Of a stretch of DNA of 48,363 nt, positions 1 through 5,655 are shown in pieces. The DNA comes from a virus: the IMG/VR virus record IMGVR_UViG_3300015076_000002, positions 1 through 48,363 of that record. One strand, 5' to 3'. Numbering within the stretch: the stretch's first letter is position 1; the number at the start of each line of letters is the position of its first letter. The translations under genes were made by a program, and so were the position numbers. The notes under the pieces were generated by a model. The model saw nothing but the letters and a program-made list of their open reading frames with translations, ran no database searches and was not told the DNA's origin.

Positions 1-265
1 CTCCTTGCCCCGTAACACTCCGTTGGGAAATTAGGGTATATACCCCCTTCCAACCCCCGCGCGTACCCCGGCGTGGTGGCTCAACCTGCACCACGCAGGA
101 CGTGAGGAGTCCCGAACACGCAGCCTCAAGCCCTGCGTCTGGCGTCCGGCAAGCCTCGCGCGTCGCGCAGAAGAAAATGGCGATTTGACGGCCAGCTGAA
201 GGGTATGGCCGATGGAAGTTCCAACGGCGGCTTGAGTGTGGTGAGTGTGGTACAGGGGGTGTGTG
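1..265. other. Left-end non-coding region with palindrome and hairpins
   Basis: No convincing gene lies before 266. A stem of 22-28 with 48-54 encloses the perfect palindrome GGGTATATACCC (34-45). Further on are an 8-bp stem (71-78 with 89-96) and a 6-bp stem (118-123 with 133-138). If the window ends are joined in a circular or permuted genome, this stretch separates the rightward early genes from the leftward late genes (first start at 48342) and would hold divergent promoters or operators. I could not find a convincing -35/-10 pair. Confidence 0.4.
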
Positions 266-490
266 ATGAGCGAGGCGAAGTACACGGTGGTGGTGGGCAA
301 TGTGGGTCAGGTGTGCCATACGGAGAGCGAGCGGTGGGCGAGGGAGCAGTTCGGGGCGTATGTGTCGTTGAGCAAGGCGGGGCGTGGTCGGGTCGGTGGG
401 GAGAGTGTGTCGCTGTTCCACGGGGAGGAGTTGGTGGAGGGGTACATGGGACATCTGGACGACGTGGGAGATGTGACGGACGGGGAGTGA
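266..490 (+). CDS. Small hypothetical early protein (74 aa)
   Basis: I do not recognise a family. The protein opens MSEAKYTVVVGNVGQV and ends in an acidic tail (HLDDVGDVTDGE). It has no membrane segment or cysteine cluster. The ATG at 266 was chosen over one at 245 because it follows a purine-rich GGGGGTGTGTG stretch and because the residues before it look like read-through. It is the first of seven small early genes that run to 2870. Its leader lacks the CTGGCGGG motif of the later ones but does contain hairpins. Confidence 0.55.
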   Translation: MSEAKYTVVVGNVGQVCHTESERWAREQFGAYVSLSKAGRGRVGGESVSLFHGEELVEGYMGHLDDVGDVTDGE

Positions 491-496
491 GGTTAC

Positions 497-536
497 AGGG
501 TACAGCGTAAGCCAGGGGTCGCAGCCTGGCTACCCT
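497..536 (+). promoter_or_regulatory. Structured leader RNA, copy A
   Basis: The outer stem AGGGTA (497-502) pairs with TACCCT (531-536). An 8-base 5' bulge, CAGCGTAA, follows. The inner stem GCCAGG (511-516) pairs with CCTGGC (525-530) around the 8-base loop GGTCGCAG. A second hairpin (544-549 with 553-558) and a CTGGCGGGAGAG leader (567-578) lead to the ATG at 583. The architecture matches copy B with different stem sequences, which indicates selection on RNA structure. Confidence 0.6.
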
Positions 537-582
537 CTTGCTGGCCGCATGTTGTGGCTGGCGTTCCTGGCGGGAGAGTGTC

Positions 583-744
583 ATGGCCGAGCAGATTGCG
601 GCGTTGTGGGTGGCTATCGAGTGGCATCAGGAGCGGTTGAACCGTGGGGTCGCTGACCCGGCGGGAGAGTGTGTGATGCTTGAGCCGCTGTGGGATGAGT
701 TGGAGCAGTTGGAGCGTTACGCTGCTCTTGACCGCCGCGACTAG
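583..744 (+). CDS. Small hypothetical acidic protein (53 aa)
   Basis: The product opens MAEQIAALWVAIEWHQERLN and is probably helical and acidic, with a C-terminal amphipathic stretch (LEPLWDELEQLERYAALDRRD). No family is recognised. The start at 583 follows the conserved leader CTGGCGGGAGAGTGTC with GGAG as Shine-Dalgarno. The same leader sequence (CGGCGGGAGAGTGTGTG) recurs inside the gene just before an in-frame ATG at 676, so a 22-residue internal product is possible. Confidence 0.55.
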   Translation: MAEQIAALWVAIEWHQERLNRGVADPAGECVMLEPLWDELEQLERYAALDRRD

Positions 745-753
745 AGCGTAGGT

Positions 754-793
754 CAGGTGTAGCGTCTTCCGGGGGTCGCGTCCCGGACACCTG
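754..793 (+). promoter_or_regulatory. Structured leader RNA, copy B
   Basis: The outer stem CAGGTGT (754-760) pairs with ACACCTG (787-793). An 8-base bulge AGCGTCTT follows, then the inner stem CCGGG (769-773) with CCCGG (782-786) around the loop GGTCGCGT. The stems differ from copy A while bulge length, loop length, AGCGT and GGTCGC are kept. A second hairpin (803-807 with 812-816) has a C(UUCG)G tetraloop. The CTGGCGGGGAG leader follows at 825 and the ATG is at 841. Confidence 0.6.
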
Positions 794-840
794 CTTGCAG
801 CTGCCGCTTCGGTGGCTGCGTTCCCTGGCGGGGAGTGTCC

Positions 841-1332
841 ATGAATGCTCAAGCGAACGGGTCGGTCGGCGTGGCGGGTCGGGTTCCGGCAGCTGTCCGG
901 CGCGGGAAGGTGGCGAAGGGCGCGCCGAGCGGCAAGGCGGGCCGCAAGGCGATGTCGGCCCGGCGTTGGGTCGCAGCGGGAGTCGGCGGGGTGGGTAGCT
1001 GCCTGCTCAGCCTATCCGTCGCCCACTGTGCGGATGCCCTGGGAGTGACCACCGGACAGCCGGCGTGGGCTTGCTGGGCGATGGCCGTGGGCATCGACTG
1101 CGGCCTGGTCGGGTGCGAGGTCGCTACCACGGTGGCGGGGAAACACGCGAAGCGGTGGGCGAGGGGGTATGTGGTGGCGTCGGTGCTGCTGTCGGCCCTG
1201 CTCAACGCTCTGGCGTCGGGACAGCATGCCGCACCTGGGTATCAGGCGTTGGGGTACGGCGTCGGGGCCATCGTGCCGGTGTTGGTCCTGGTGTTGGGTG
1301 TTGTGGCGTCCCGGTTGTGGACGGAGGGCTGA
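841..1332 (+). CDS. Multi-pass membrane protein (163 aa)
   Basis: The N-terminal 45 residues are basic and rich in Gly/Ala/Arg. Hydrophobic segments then lie at roughly residues 45-62, 73-92, 106-125 and 136-158, the last starting VGAIVPVLVLVLGVVA. The layout resembles the four-helix DUF2637-type proteins of actinobacterial plasmids and phages, but I cannot confirm that. It sits in the host inner membrane by prediction. The ATG at 841 directly follows the CTGGCGGGGAGTGTCC leader; a GTG six bases upstream is less likely. Confidence 0.65.
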   Translation: MNAQANGSVGVAGRVPAAVRRGKVAKGAPSGKAGRKAMSARRWVAAGVGGVGSCLLSLSVAHCADALGVTTGQPAWACWAMAVGIDCGLVGCEVATTVAGKHAKRWARGYVVASVLLSALLNALASGQHAAPGYQALGYGVGAIVPVLVLVLGVVASRLWTEG

Positions 1333-1381
1333 GATCACGTCTCGGGCAATGACGCCGTTTGACGGCTGAACGTAGGTTAGG

Positions 1382-1438
1382 CGCTGACCCCTCACAGTCC
1401 GGGCAGCGTCTACTTGCACCCTGCATTCCGTGGGGTGC
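1382..1438 (+). promoter_or_regulatory. Structured leader RNA, copy C
   Basis: CGCTG (1382-1386) pairs with CAGCG (1404-1408), extended inward by CCC (1388-1390) with GGG (1401-1403) across a bulged A. A second stem pairs GCACCC (1416-1421) with GGGTGC (1433-1438). The upstream text CGTAGGTTAGG aligns with CGTAGGTCAGG of copy B. The common tail GCGTCCCTGGCGGGAGAG runs to the ATG at 1459. Confidence 0.5.
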
Positions 1439-1458
1439 GTCCCTGGCGGGAGAGTGTC

Positions 1459-1797
1459 ATGGGCGACAAGCGGTACAACGGCTGGACGAACTACGAGACG
1501 TGGAACGTGGCGTTGTGGATGGACAACGAAGAGGGCAGCTACAAGAGCGTGCGACGCCTGACAGCCGACATGCTCGAACACCACGGCAATGACCGGGAAG
1601 CGGCGAAGCACGCCATCGCCGAACAACTCAAGGGCGAGTACGAAGAGGCGATGCAATCCATGCTGGACGAAGCGCGGGCTTCGTCCAGCATGTGGGCCGA
1701 CCTGCTGGGCGCGGCACTGTCGGAGGTGGATTGGCGGGAGATCGCGGCCAACCTGATCGACGAGGTGTACGAGCCGACCGAAGCGGAATCGGTTTGA
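1459..1797 (+). CDS. DUF7249-like phage protein (112 aa)
   Basis: The N-terminus carries the signature NYETWNVALWMDNEE (residues 10-24) shared by a widespread phage family, DUF7249, whose function is unknown. The rest is charged and helical, ending in an acidic EVYEPTEAESV tail. It is probably a cytoplasmic early protein. The ATG follows the CTGGCGGGAGAGTGTC leader with GGAG as ribosome binding site. The family assignment rests on the NYETWNVALW motif only. Confidence 0.75.
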   Translation: MGDKRYNGWTNYETWNVALWMDNEEGSYKSVRRLTADMLEHHGNDREAAKHAIAEQLKGEYEEAMQSMLDEARASSSMWADLLGAALSEVDWREIAANLIDEVYEPTEAESV

Positions 1798-1811
1798 CGG
1801 CGTTCCGTAGT

Positions 1812-1832
1812 GCAGGGGAGCGTTTCCCCTGC
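1812..1832 (+). promoter_or_regulatory. Structured leader RNA, copy D (short form)
   Basis: A perfect 8-bp stem pairs GCAGGGGA with TCCCCTGC around the loop GCGTT. It aligns with copies A and B: the outer stem is again CAGG-type and is followed directly by GCGT, but the inner hairpin is missing. Its outer-stem bases differ on both sides, a third compensatory version. CTGGCGGGGAGAGCGATC (1845-1862) then leads to the ATG at 1863. Confidence 0.5.
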
Positions 1833-1862
1833 GTTCCGAGTCTACTGGCGGGGAGAGCGATC

Positions 1863-2102
1863 ATGTTCAGGTGTGAATGCAAGGGCTGCGACTGCTGCAA
1901 GGGGCCGCGCGGCGAGTGTCAGCGCGTGGGGCATGGCCGCGATGACGACGTGGCGGGCATCGGCCCCGGACGCCTGTACTGCGTCGAGTGCGGCGAGCAG
2001 CCCCATGATCCCTGTCCCGCGTGCGGCCAGCCGTGGGACAAGACGAAGATTCCGCCGCCGCGTGTCCCTCTGGACATTCGCTGTGCGTGCTGCTGTCAGT
2101 AG
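1863..2102 (+). CDS. Cys-rich zinc-binding protein (79 aa)
   Basis: Cysteines are packed as CECKGCDCC near the N-terminus, CVEC and CPAC in the middle, and CACCC at the C-terminus. CVEC plus CPAC, separated by about ten residues, looks like a zinc ribbon; the terminal clusters are denser than in a normal ribbon and could bind further metal. No catalytic motif is visible. It follows leader copy D and precedes an orphan CTGGCGGGG motif at 2124. Confidence 0.6.
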   Translation: MFRCECKGCDCCKGPRGECQRVGHGRDDDVAGIGPGRLYCVECGEQPHDPCPACGQPWDKTKIPPPRVPLDIRCACCCQ

Positions 2103-2148
2103 ACTTCAACTAGGCTCTTTCCTCTGGCGGGGAAACCTTACGATACAT

Positions 2149-2204
2149 CCCCCGGCGCGTCTGCGTGTCATCCCGCCAGGACACCATCAACGGCGCGCCG
2201 GGGG
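2149..2204 (+). promoter_or_regulatory. Long early-leader hairpin
   Basis: A perfect 11-bp GC-rich stem pairs CCCCCGGCGCG (2149-2159) with CGCGCCGGGGG (2194-2204). Inside it GTGTC (2165-2169) pairs with GACAC (2180-2184). It lies 18 bases before the ATG at 2223 and after an isolated CTGGCGGGG motif (2124-2132). There is no T run, so processing or translational control is more likely than intrinsic termination. Confidence 0.5.
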
Positions 2205-2222
2205 TCTTACACCGAGGGCAGC

Positions 2223-2474
2223 ATGGCAGACGAACCGAAGGTCGAACTGACGCCGGAACAGAAGACGGCGAAGCGTGCCAAGAACAACGGCGAGACATGG
2301 GCCTTCCCGCCTCACCCTGAATGCGACAGCAGCGGAATGAATCTCCGCGAGTGGTTCGCGGGGCAGGCTCTCGCCGGACTGACAACGCATGGCTACCCGC
2401 CGGATCAGGTTGCGGCCTGCGCGGTGCAGCACGCCGACGCCTTGCTCTTGGAACTGGCGAAAACCTCATCGTGA
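2223..2474 (+). CDS. Small phage protein with LREWFAGQALAGL motif (83 aa)
   Basis: A basic N-terminal third precedes the motif GMNLREWFAGQALAGL and a C-terminal helix AADALLLELA-like (HADALLLEL). This two-part pattern recurs in many phage hypothetical proteins that sit among replication and recombination genes; the function is unknown. A diverged relative lies at 6439-6642 (MTLREYVSCHVMARFAAL ... YADALIEAL). It is preceded by the long hairpin at 2149-2204. Confidence 0.6.
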   Translation: MADEPKVELTPEQKTAKRAKNNGETWAFPPHPECDSSGMNLREWFAGQALAGLTTHGYPPDQVAACAVQHADALLLELAKTSS

Positions 2475-2492
2475 GGTAACGGGGCCGACTCG

Positions 2493-2512
2493 CCGCTGCG
2501 CCATGGCAGCGG
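2493..2512 (+). promoter_or_regulatory. Leader hairpin before the seventh early gene
   Basis: CCGCTGC (2493-2499) pairs perfectly with GCAGCGG (2506-2512) around the loop GCCATG. The conserved CTGGCGGGAG leader follows at 2580, then the ATG at 2598. It continues the pattern of one or two hairpins before each early gene. Confidence 0.4.
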
Positions 2513-2597
2513 GAGGGCCGCATGATGCGGTTGTGCCGAGCTTCAGGGAGTAGGCCCGGCCCCGATCTTTCCTCTTTCCCTGGCGGGAGTCTCAGCA

Positions 2598-2870
2598 ATG
2601 GCAACTATCATCGGCATTCATCCGCGGCTGTTCCGCGACCTCGAAGTGCAAGTCGGTGTCAGCACGCAAGGCGTCCTCGAACCCTGCAACGACAAGTGGC
2701 TCTCGATCCAACTCGGAGGCGATCAGGTGACTTTCTATCACCTGTCCACCGAGGACATCCAGGACATCGCTACCAAGATCGTCGGCGGGCTGATGGAGTT
2801 GCAACGCGGGCCGCTGCGCGAGGAAGACGAACTGTGCGACCTCGGCGCGACCTACACCGCCGAGGAGTGA
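2598..2870 (+). CDS. Hypothetical early protein (90 aa)
   Basis: The protein opens MATIIGIHPRLFRDLEVQVG and is acidic at its C-terminus (EEDELCDLGATYTAEE). No family is recognised and there is no membrane segment. The start follows CTGGCGGGAGTCTCAGCA. An 8-bp inverted repeat downstream (2878-2885 with 2905-2912) may close this early transcript, but it has no T run. Confidence 0.55.
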   Translation: MATIIGIHPRLFRDLEVQVGVSTQGVLEPCNDKWLSIQLGGDQVTFYHLSTEDIQDIATKIVGGLMELQRGPLREEDELCDLGATYTAEE

Positions 2871-2954
2871 ACCACCTTCGGCTTGCTGGACTCATCCTCC
2901 ACGGCAAGCCGAGAACAGCCGTGTGGCACCGAGCGGCGTGGATTCGGTGCATTT

Positions 2955-3006
2955 GGAAAGCGAGTCAAGGCGACGGCTGAAATGGGTTCGAGTCCCACGC
3001 TTTCCG
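2955..3006 (+). tRNA. Short tRNA-like element with acceptor and T arm (about 52 nt)
   Basis: GGAAAGC (2955-2961) pairs perfectly with GCTTTCC (2999-3005), followed by a G discriminator. Directly before the 3' acceptor strand is a T arm, TGGG TTCGAGT CCCA. Between acceptor and T arm only about 21 bases remain, enough for one small D-like hairpin (GTC AAGGC GAC) but no anticodon arm. The 3' end resembles a serine tRNA. It may be a decayed or minimal tRNA, or the upstream bases from about 2913 belong to it in a fold I cannot close. Confidence 0.35.
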
Positions 3007-3008
3007 CT

Positions 3009-3130
3009 GCGAGAGAGGCGGGTGGACCCCGTAGACGAGAAAACCGCAAGGCATCCTTTGGATGGGCAAGCGGCGAGGCTAACCGCTTCGGCCCTCGATT
3101 CACCAGCCGGTTCGACTCCGGCCTCTCGCA
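3009..3130 (+). tRNA. Long tRNA-like element with acceptor and T arm (about 122 nt)
   Basis: GCGAGAG (3009-3015) pairs perfectly with CTCTCGC (3123-3129), followed by an A discriminator. A perfect T arm precedes it: GCCGG TTCGACT CCGGC (3106-3122). The 90 bases between are too long for ordinary D, anticodon and variable arms. They hold other stems (AGCGG/CCGCT at 3069-3087; CATCC/GGATG at 3052-3065) but no clear 7-base anticodon loop. It could be an expanded or intron-containing tRNA or a pseudogene; I cannot name the isotype. Confidence 0.35.
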
Positions 3131-3160
3131 TTCCGCCCAATGTCCCACGGAGAAGGCTAA

Positions 3161-3676
3161 TTGGCTATTTCAATCGAGAAGCTACAGGAGTGGTTCACCT
3201 ACGATCCGCTGACCGGATGGATTCAATGGAAGAAGAAGCCGAACAGGAATACTCGCCCTGGCGACAAAGCCGGATGGACTGTAACCGACCTCAAGAATGG
3301 TATGCACTACATCGTTATTCAGTGCGAAAAGAACAAGATGTTGGCGCACGTTGCCGCCTTCGCTCTACAGACCGGCAAATTGCCGACAGGGGAAATTGAC
3401 CACATCAACGGCAATGGCGTCGATAACCGCTGGGAGAACCTACGCGACGTGTCGCACGCTATCAACGGACGCAACCAGAAGATGAGCAAGGCCAACACAA
3501 GCGGGGCGATGGGAGTGGACTTTCACGCTGCAAGCCAGTCATGGCGAGCAAGGATCATCGTGAACAGGAAAGAGAAGCATCTAGGAATGTTCAAGACGAA
3601 GGAAGACGCAATTGCCGCACGGAAAGCGGCAGAGATGGAACACGGTTTTCACGCCAATCATGGGAGGCTGTCGTAA
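3161..3676 (+). CDS. HNH homing endonuclease with AP2 DNA-binding domain (171 aa)
   Basis: The N-terminal half is an HNH_3-type nuclease: the core EIDHINGNGVDNRWENLR (about residues 85-103) carries the His-Asn spacing of that family. A C-terminal AP2-type domain (GVDFHAASQSWRARI ... KEDAIAARKAAE) would bind DNA. This pairing marks a free-standing homing endonuclease that cuts an intronless or gene-lacking allele. Translation appears to begin at TTG 3161, six bases after the strong GGAGAAGG. Its stop overlaps the next start (TAATG). Confidence 0.85.
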   Translation: MAISIEKLQEWFTYDPLTGWIQWKKKPNRNTRPGDKAGWTVTDLKNGMHYIVIQCEKNKMLAHVAAFALQTGKLPTGEIDHINGNGVDNRWENLRDVSHAINGRNQKMSKANTSGAMGVDFHAASQSWRARIIVNRKEKHLGMFKTKEDAIAARKAAEMEHGFHANHGRLS

Positions 3677-4380
3677 TGTCAACCAGTTTAGAAGAGAGCA
3701 AGTGCATCACCAATCCGATGACGCTGCTTGCTGCCGCTATCGAGCGGAACATCGACCCTGACCAGCTTGGAAAACTCCTTTCCCTTGAGGAGCGATGGAA
3801 CAAGAACCGCGCCGCCGAGGCGTTCGCGGTCGCCATCACCGGCTTCCAGGGCGAGTGTCCCCAGGTGTTCAAGAGCCGCGAAACCACCGGCGGGAACATG
3901 CGCTACAGTTTCGCCAGCTTCGACGACGTGATGCGCGTCGCCGGCCCGCTGCTCGCCAAACACGGCATCGTCGTCACGTTCAGCACGGAGCCGGCCGAGC
4001 GAGGCATGAAGATCAGTTGCCGCGTTCGCGTCGGCACGCACTCCGAGGAATCGACGCTCACGATGCCGATCCCGGAGATGAAGGTCAACGACACCCAGCG
4101 GTTCGGTGCCGCCGTGAGTTACCTGAAGCGGTACGCTCTCTGCGCGGCCTTGAACATCGTCGTCACGTCCGAGGACAACGACGCGGCGCAGCAGTTCGAG
4201 TACATCACCGAGGCGCAAGCGGCGGAACTGCTCGCTCTGATCGACGAGAAGGGAGCCGACATGAAACGCTTCCTCGCTTGGTGTCAGTTGGAACGCCTGG
4301 CCTACATGCCGCAGGCGTTCTTCGGGAAGGCGATTGCCACGCTCAAGCAGAAGAAAGCGAAGGTGCAAAATGGCGTGTGA
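3676..4380 (+). CDS. erf: ERF-family single-strand annealing protein (234 aa)
   Basis: ERF proteins form rings that anneal complementary single strands during phage recombination, often with a 5'-3' exonuclease. The ERF core is visible at about residues 50-165: NMRYSFASFDDVMRVAGPLLAKHGIVV, then a beta-rich stretch with SEESTLTMPIPEMKVNDTQRFGAAVSYLKRYALC, where the QxxGAAxSYxKRYAL motif is diagnostic. The C-terminus is basic. The ATG at 3676 overlaps the upstream stop. The matching exonuclease lies at 4818. Confidence 0.85.
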   Translation: MSTSLEESKCITNPMTLLAAAIERNIDPDQLGKLLSLEERWNKNRAAEAFAVAITGFQGECPQVFKSRETTGGNMRYSFASFDDVMRVAGPLLAKHGIVVTFSTEPAERGMKISCRVRVGTHSEESTLTMPIPEMKVNDTQRFGAAVSYLKRYALCAALNIVVTSEDNDAAQQFEYITEAQAAELLALIDEKGADMKRFLAWCQLERLAYMPQAFFGKAIATLKQKKAKVQNGV

Positions 4381-4630
4381 AACTTGCGGCCACACAATGC
4401 ACCGACTCGGATGCCAGATGACGGAGTGCGGGGGAACATACTTCTGTCCTCGCTGCGGCACGCTCAAGGTTGAGGGTACGATTGTCGTCCCTGCCCTGGT
4501 CGAACGCTGCCGGAAGTTCGAGAAGAACCACCTAGCCGAACACACTGTCTCGGCCAAAGACTTTCGCGCCTGGACTGGACTCGGCATCGCCGAATCGATC
4601 AACACGCCAGACAACAGGAGGCCGACGTGA
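4370..4630 (+). CDS. Zinc-ribbon protein (86 aa)
   Basis: The N-terminal half has three Cys pairs: CETC, a lone Cys plus CGG, and CPRC (residues 3-35), the layout of a zinc ribbon. The second half is charged and helical (ALVERCRKFEKNHLAEH). It overlaps the annealing protein gene by 11 bases and the next gene by 4, so it is translationally coupled inside the recombination operon. The target of the zinc domain is unknown. Confidence 0.6.
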   Translation: MACETCGHTMHRLGCQMTECGGTYFCPRCGTLKVEGTIVVPALVERCRKFEKNHLAEHTVSAKDFRAWTGLGIAESINTPDNRRPT

Positions 4631-4821
4631 TCTTCGTTGAGAAGAATCGCCACTGGCAACAGTGGCTCAATAGCGAATGGATTCCGCTAGTCATCCCTGG
4701 CGAGAGGCACTATGCGATCCGCCGCCAGGTCAAAGGGAACGTCGAGCAGCAGCAGGGGAGATGGCTTAGCCTGGCTCGCGCTCAGGCAGAATGCGACAAA
4801 CTCAACAGGGAGGCGGCATGA
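4627..4821 (+). CDS. Small hypothetical protein (64 aa)
   Basis: Translation starts at GTG 4627, overlapping the previous stop (GTGA). The product opens MIFVEKNRHWQQWLNSEWIP and is aromatic-rich, ending in a helix. No family is recognised. The gene is wedged between a zinc-ribbon protein and the exonuclease, with overlaps on both sides, so it is probably a cytoplasmic partner in the recombination operon. Confidence 0.5.
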   Translation: MIFVEKNRHWQQWLNSEWIPLVIPGERHYAIRRQVKGNVEQQQGRWLSLARAQAECDKLNREAA

Positions 4822-5444
4822 AGATCATCGCTTGCGAGCAAGGTAGCCCGGAGTGGTTCCTTGCTCGCCGTGGCATTCCGACCGCCTCATGCTTCGACCG
4901 CATCCTCACGCCGAAGCAATGCAAGCCATCCGCCCAGGCCGAGGAATACATAGCTGAACTGATCGGCGACCTCTACAACCCAGGCGTTCCCGACCGCGCC
5001 GAGAACTTCACCACGCGGGCCATGCAGAACGGCATTGACCTCGAACCGGAGGCTCGAAGATGGTACGAAATGCACGTCGACCAGGACGTGCAGCGGGTCG
5101 GGTTCGTCGTCTCCGACTGCGGCCGCTGGGGATGCTCCCCGGATGGATTGGTCGGGGAGGATGGACTGTTAGAGTTGAAATGTCCAATGCTCAAGACGCA
5201 GGTGAAGTACCTGCTCGCCGGCACCTTGCCCGACGAGTACCGCTGCCAGGTCCACGGCCAGTTGATCGTCACCGGGCGCAAGTGGGTAGACTTCGCCTCC
5301 TACGCCTCGGCGCGGCTTCAGCCGCTCTTGATCCGGGTCGAGCCGGATGCCTTCACCGACAAACTGCGTACCGCTCTGGAGGCGTTCTCCGAGCGGTACG
5401 CGGAAGTGCTGCGGATGATCCGCGAGGGAGAAACCAATGAATGA
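4818..5444 (+). CDS. YqaJ-type (lambda exonuclease family) viral recombinase (208 aa)
   Basis: The family degrades one strand of duplex ends to feed an annealing protein. The start QGSPEWFLARRGIPTAS (residues 7-23) is the typical YqaJ entry motif. The catalytic block is CSPDGLVGEDGLLELKCP (about 109-126), giving the Asp then Glu-x-Lys metal site. QVHGQLIVTG is the conserved core helix. Length is normal. The start at 4818 overlaps the preceding stop (ATGA). It pairs functionally with the ERF protein at 3676. Confidence 0.85.
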   Translation: MKIIACEQGSPEWFLARRGIPTASCFDRILTPKQCKPSAQAEEYIAELIGDLYNPGVPDRAENFTTRAMQNGIDLEPEARRWYEMHVDQDVQRVGFVVSDCGRWGCSPDGLVGEDGLLELKCPMLKTQVKYLLAGTLPDEYRCQVHGQLIVTGRKWVDFASYASARLQPLLIRVEPDAFTDKLRTALEAFSERYAEVLRMIREGETNE

Positions 5445-5655
5445 CCAAAAGACGCTCACATGCCCGAAGTGCGGGCATCAGGACGACGAGGAACAGTGGG
5501 ACTGCCTCGGCGCGTGCAACGACAACGTGTTCTGTCGCCGGTGTCACTGCGAGTTCGATCCCGAGACCGGAGCGATCCATCGCTGCCAGGTGGACGCAGC
5601 ACAGGCGAGCATCAACAGGGAACACGGCATTGTCTGCGAGGGGGAGACGGCATGA
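5437..5655 (+). CDS. Zinc-ribbon protein (72 aa)
   Basis: CPKCGHQDDEEQWDC (residues 9-23) and CRRCHCEFDP (33-42) give a four-Cys zinc ribbon with an extra Cys/His. The rest is acidic and ends CQVDAAQASINREHGIVCEGETA. It overlaps the exonuclease stop by 8 bases and the next start by 4. The role is unknown; its neighbours suggest nucleic acid contact. Confidence 0.6.
   Translation: MNDQKTLTCPKCGHQDDEEQWDCLGACNDNVFCRRCHCEFDPETGAIHRCQVDAAQASINREHGIVCEGETA

Noticed and set aside
184-1800. TTTGACGGC repeats (184, 1358, 1793) as -35 promoter boxes
   Set aside because: No acceptable -10 hexamer lies 16-18 bases downstream of any copy. They seem to be part of the leader repeats instead.
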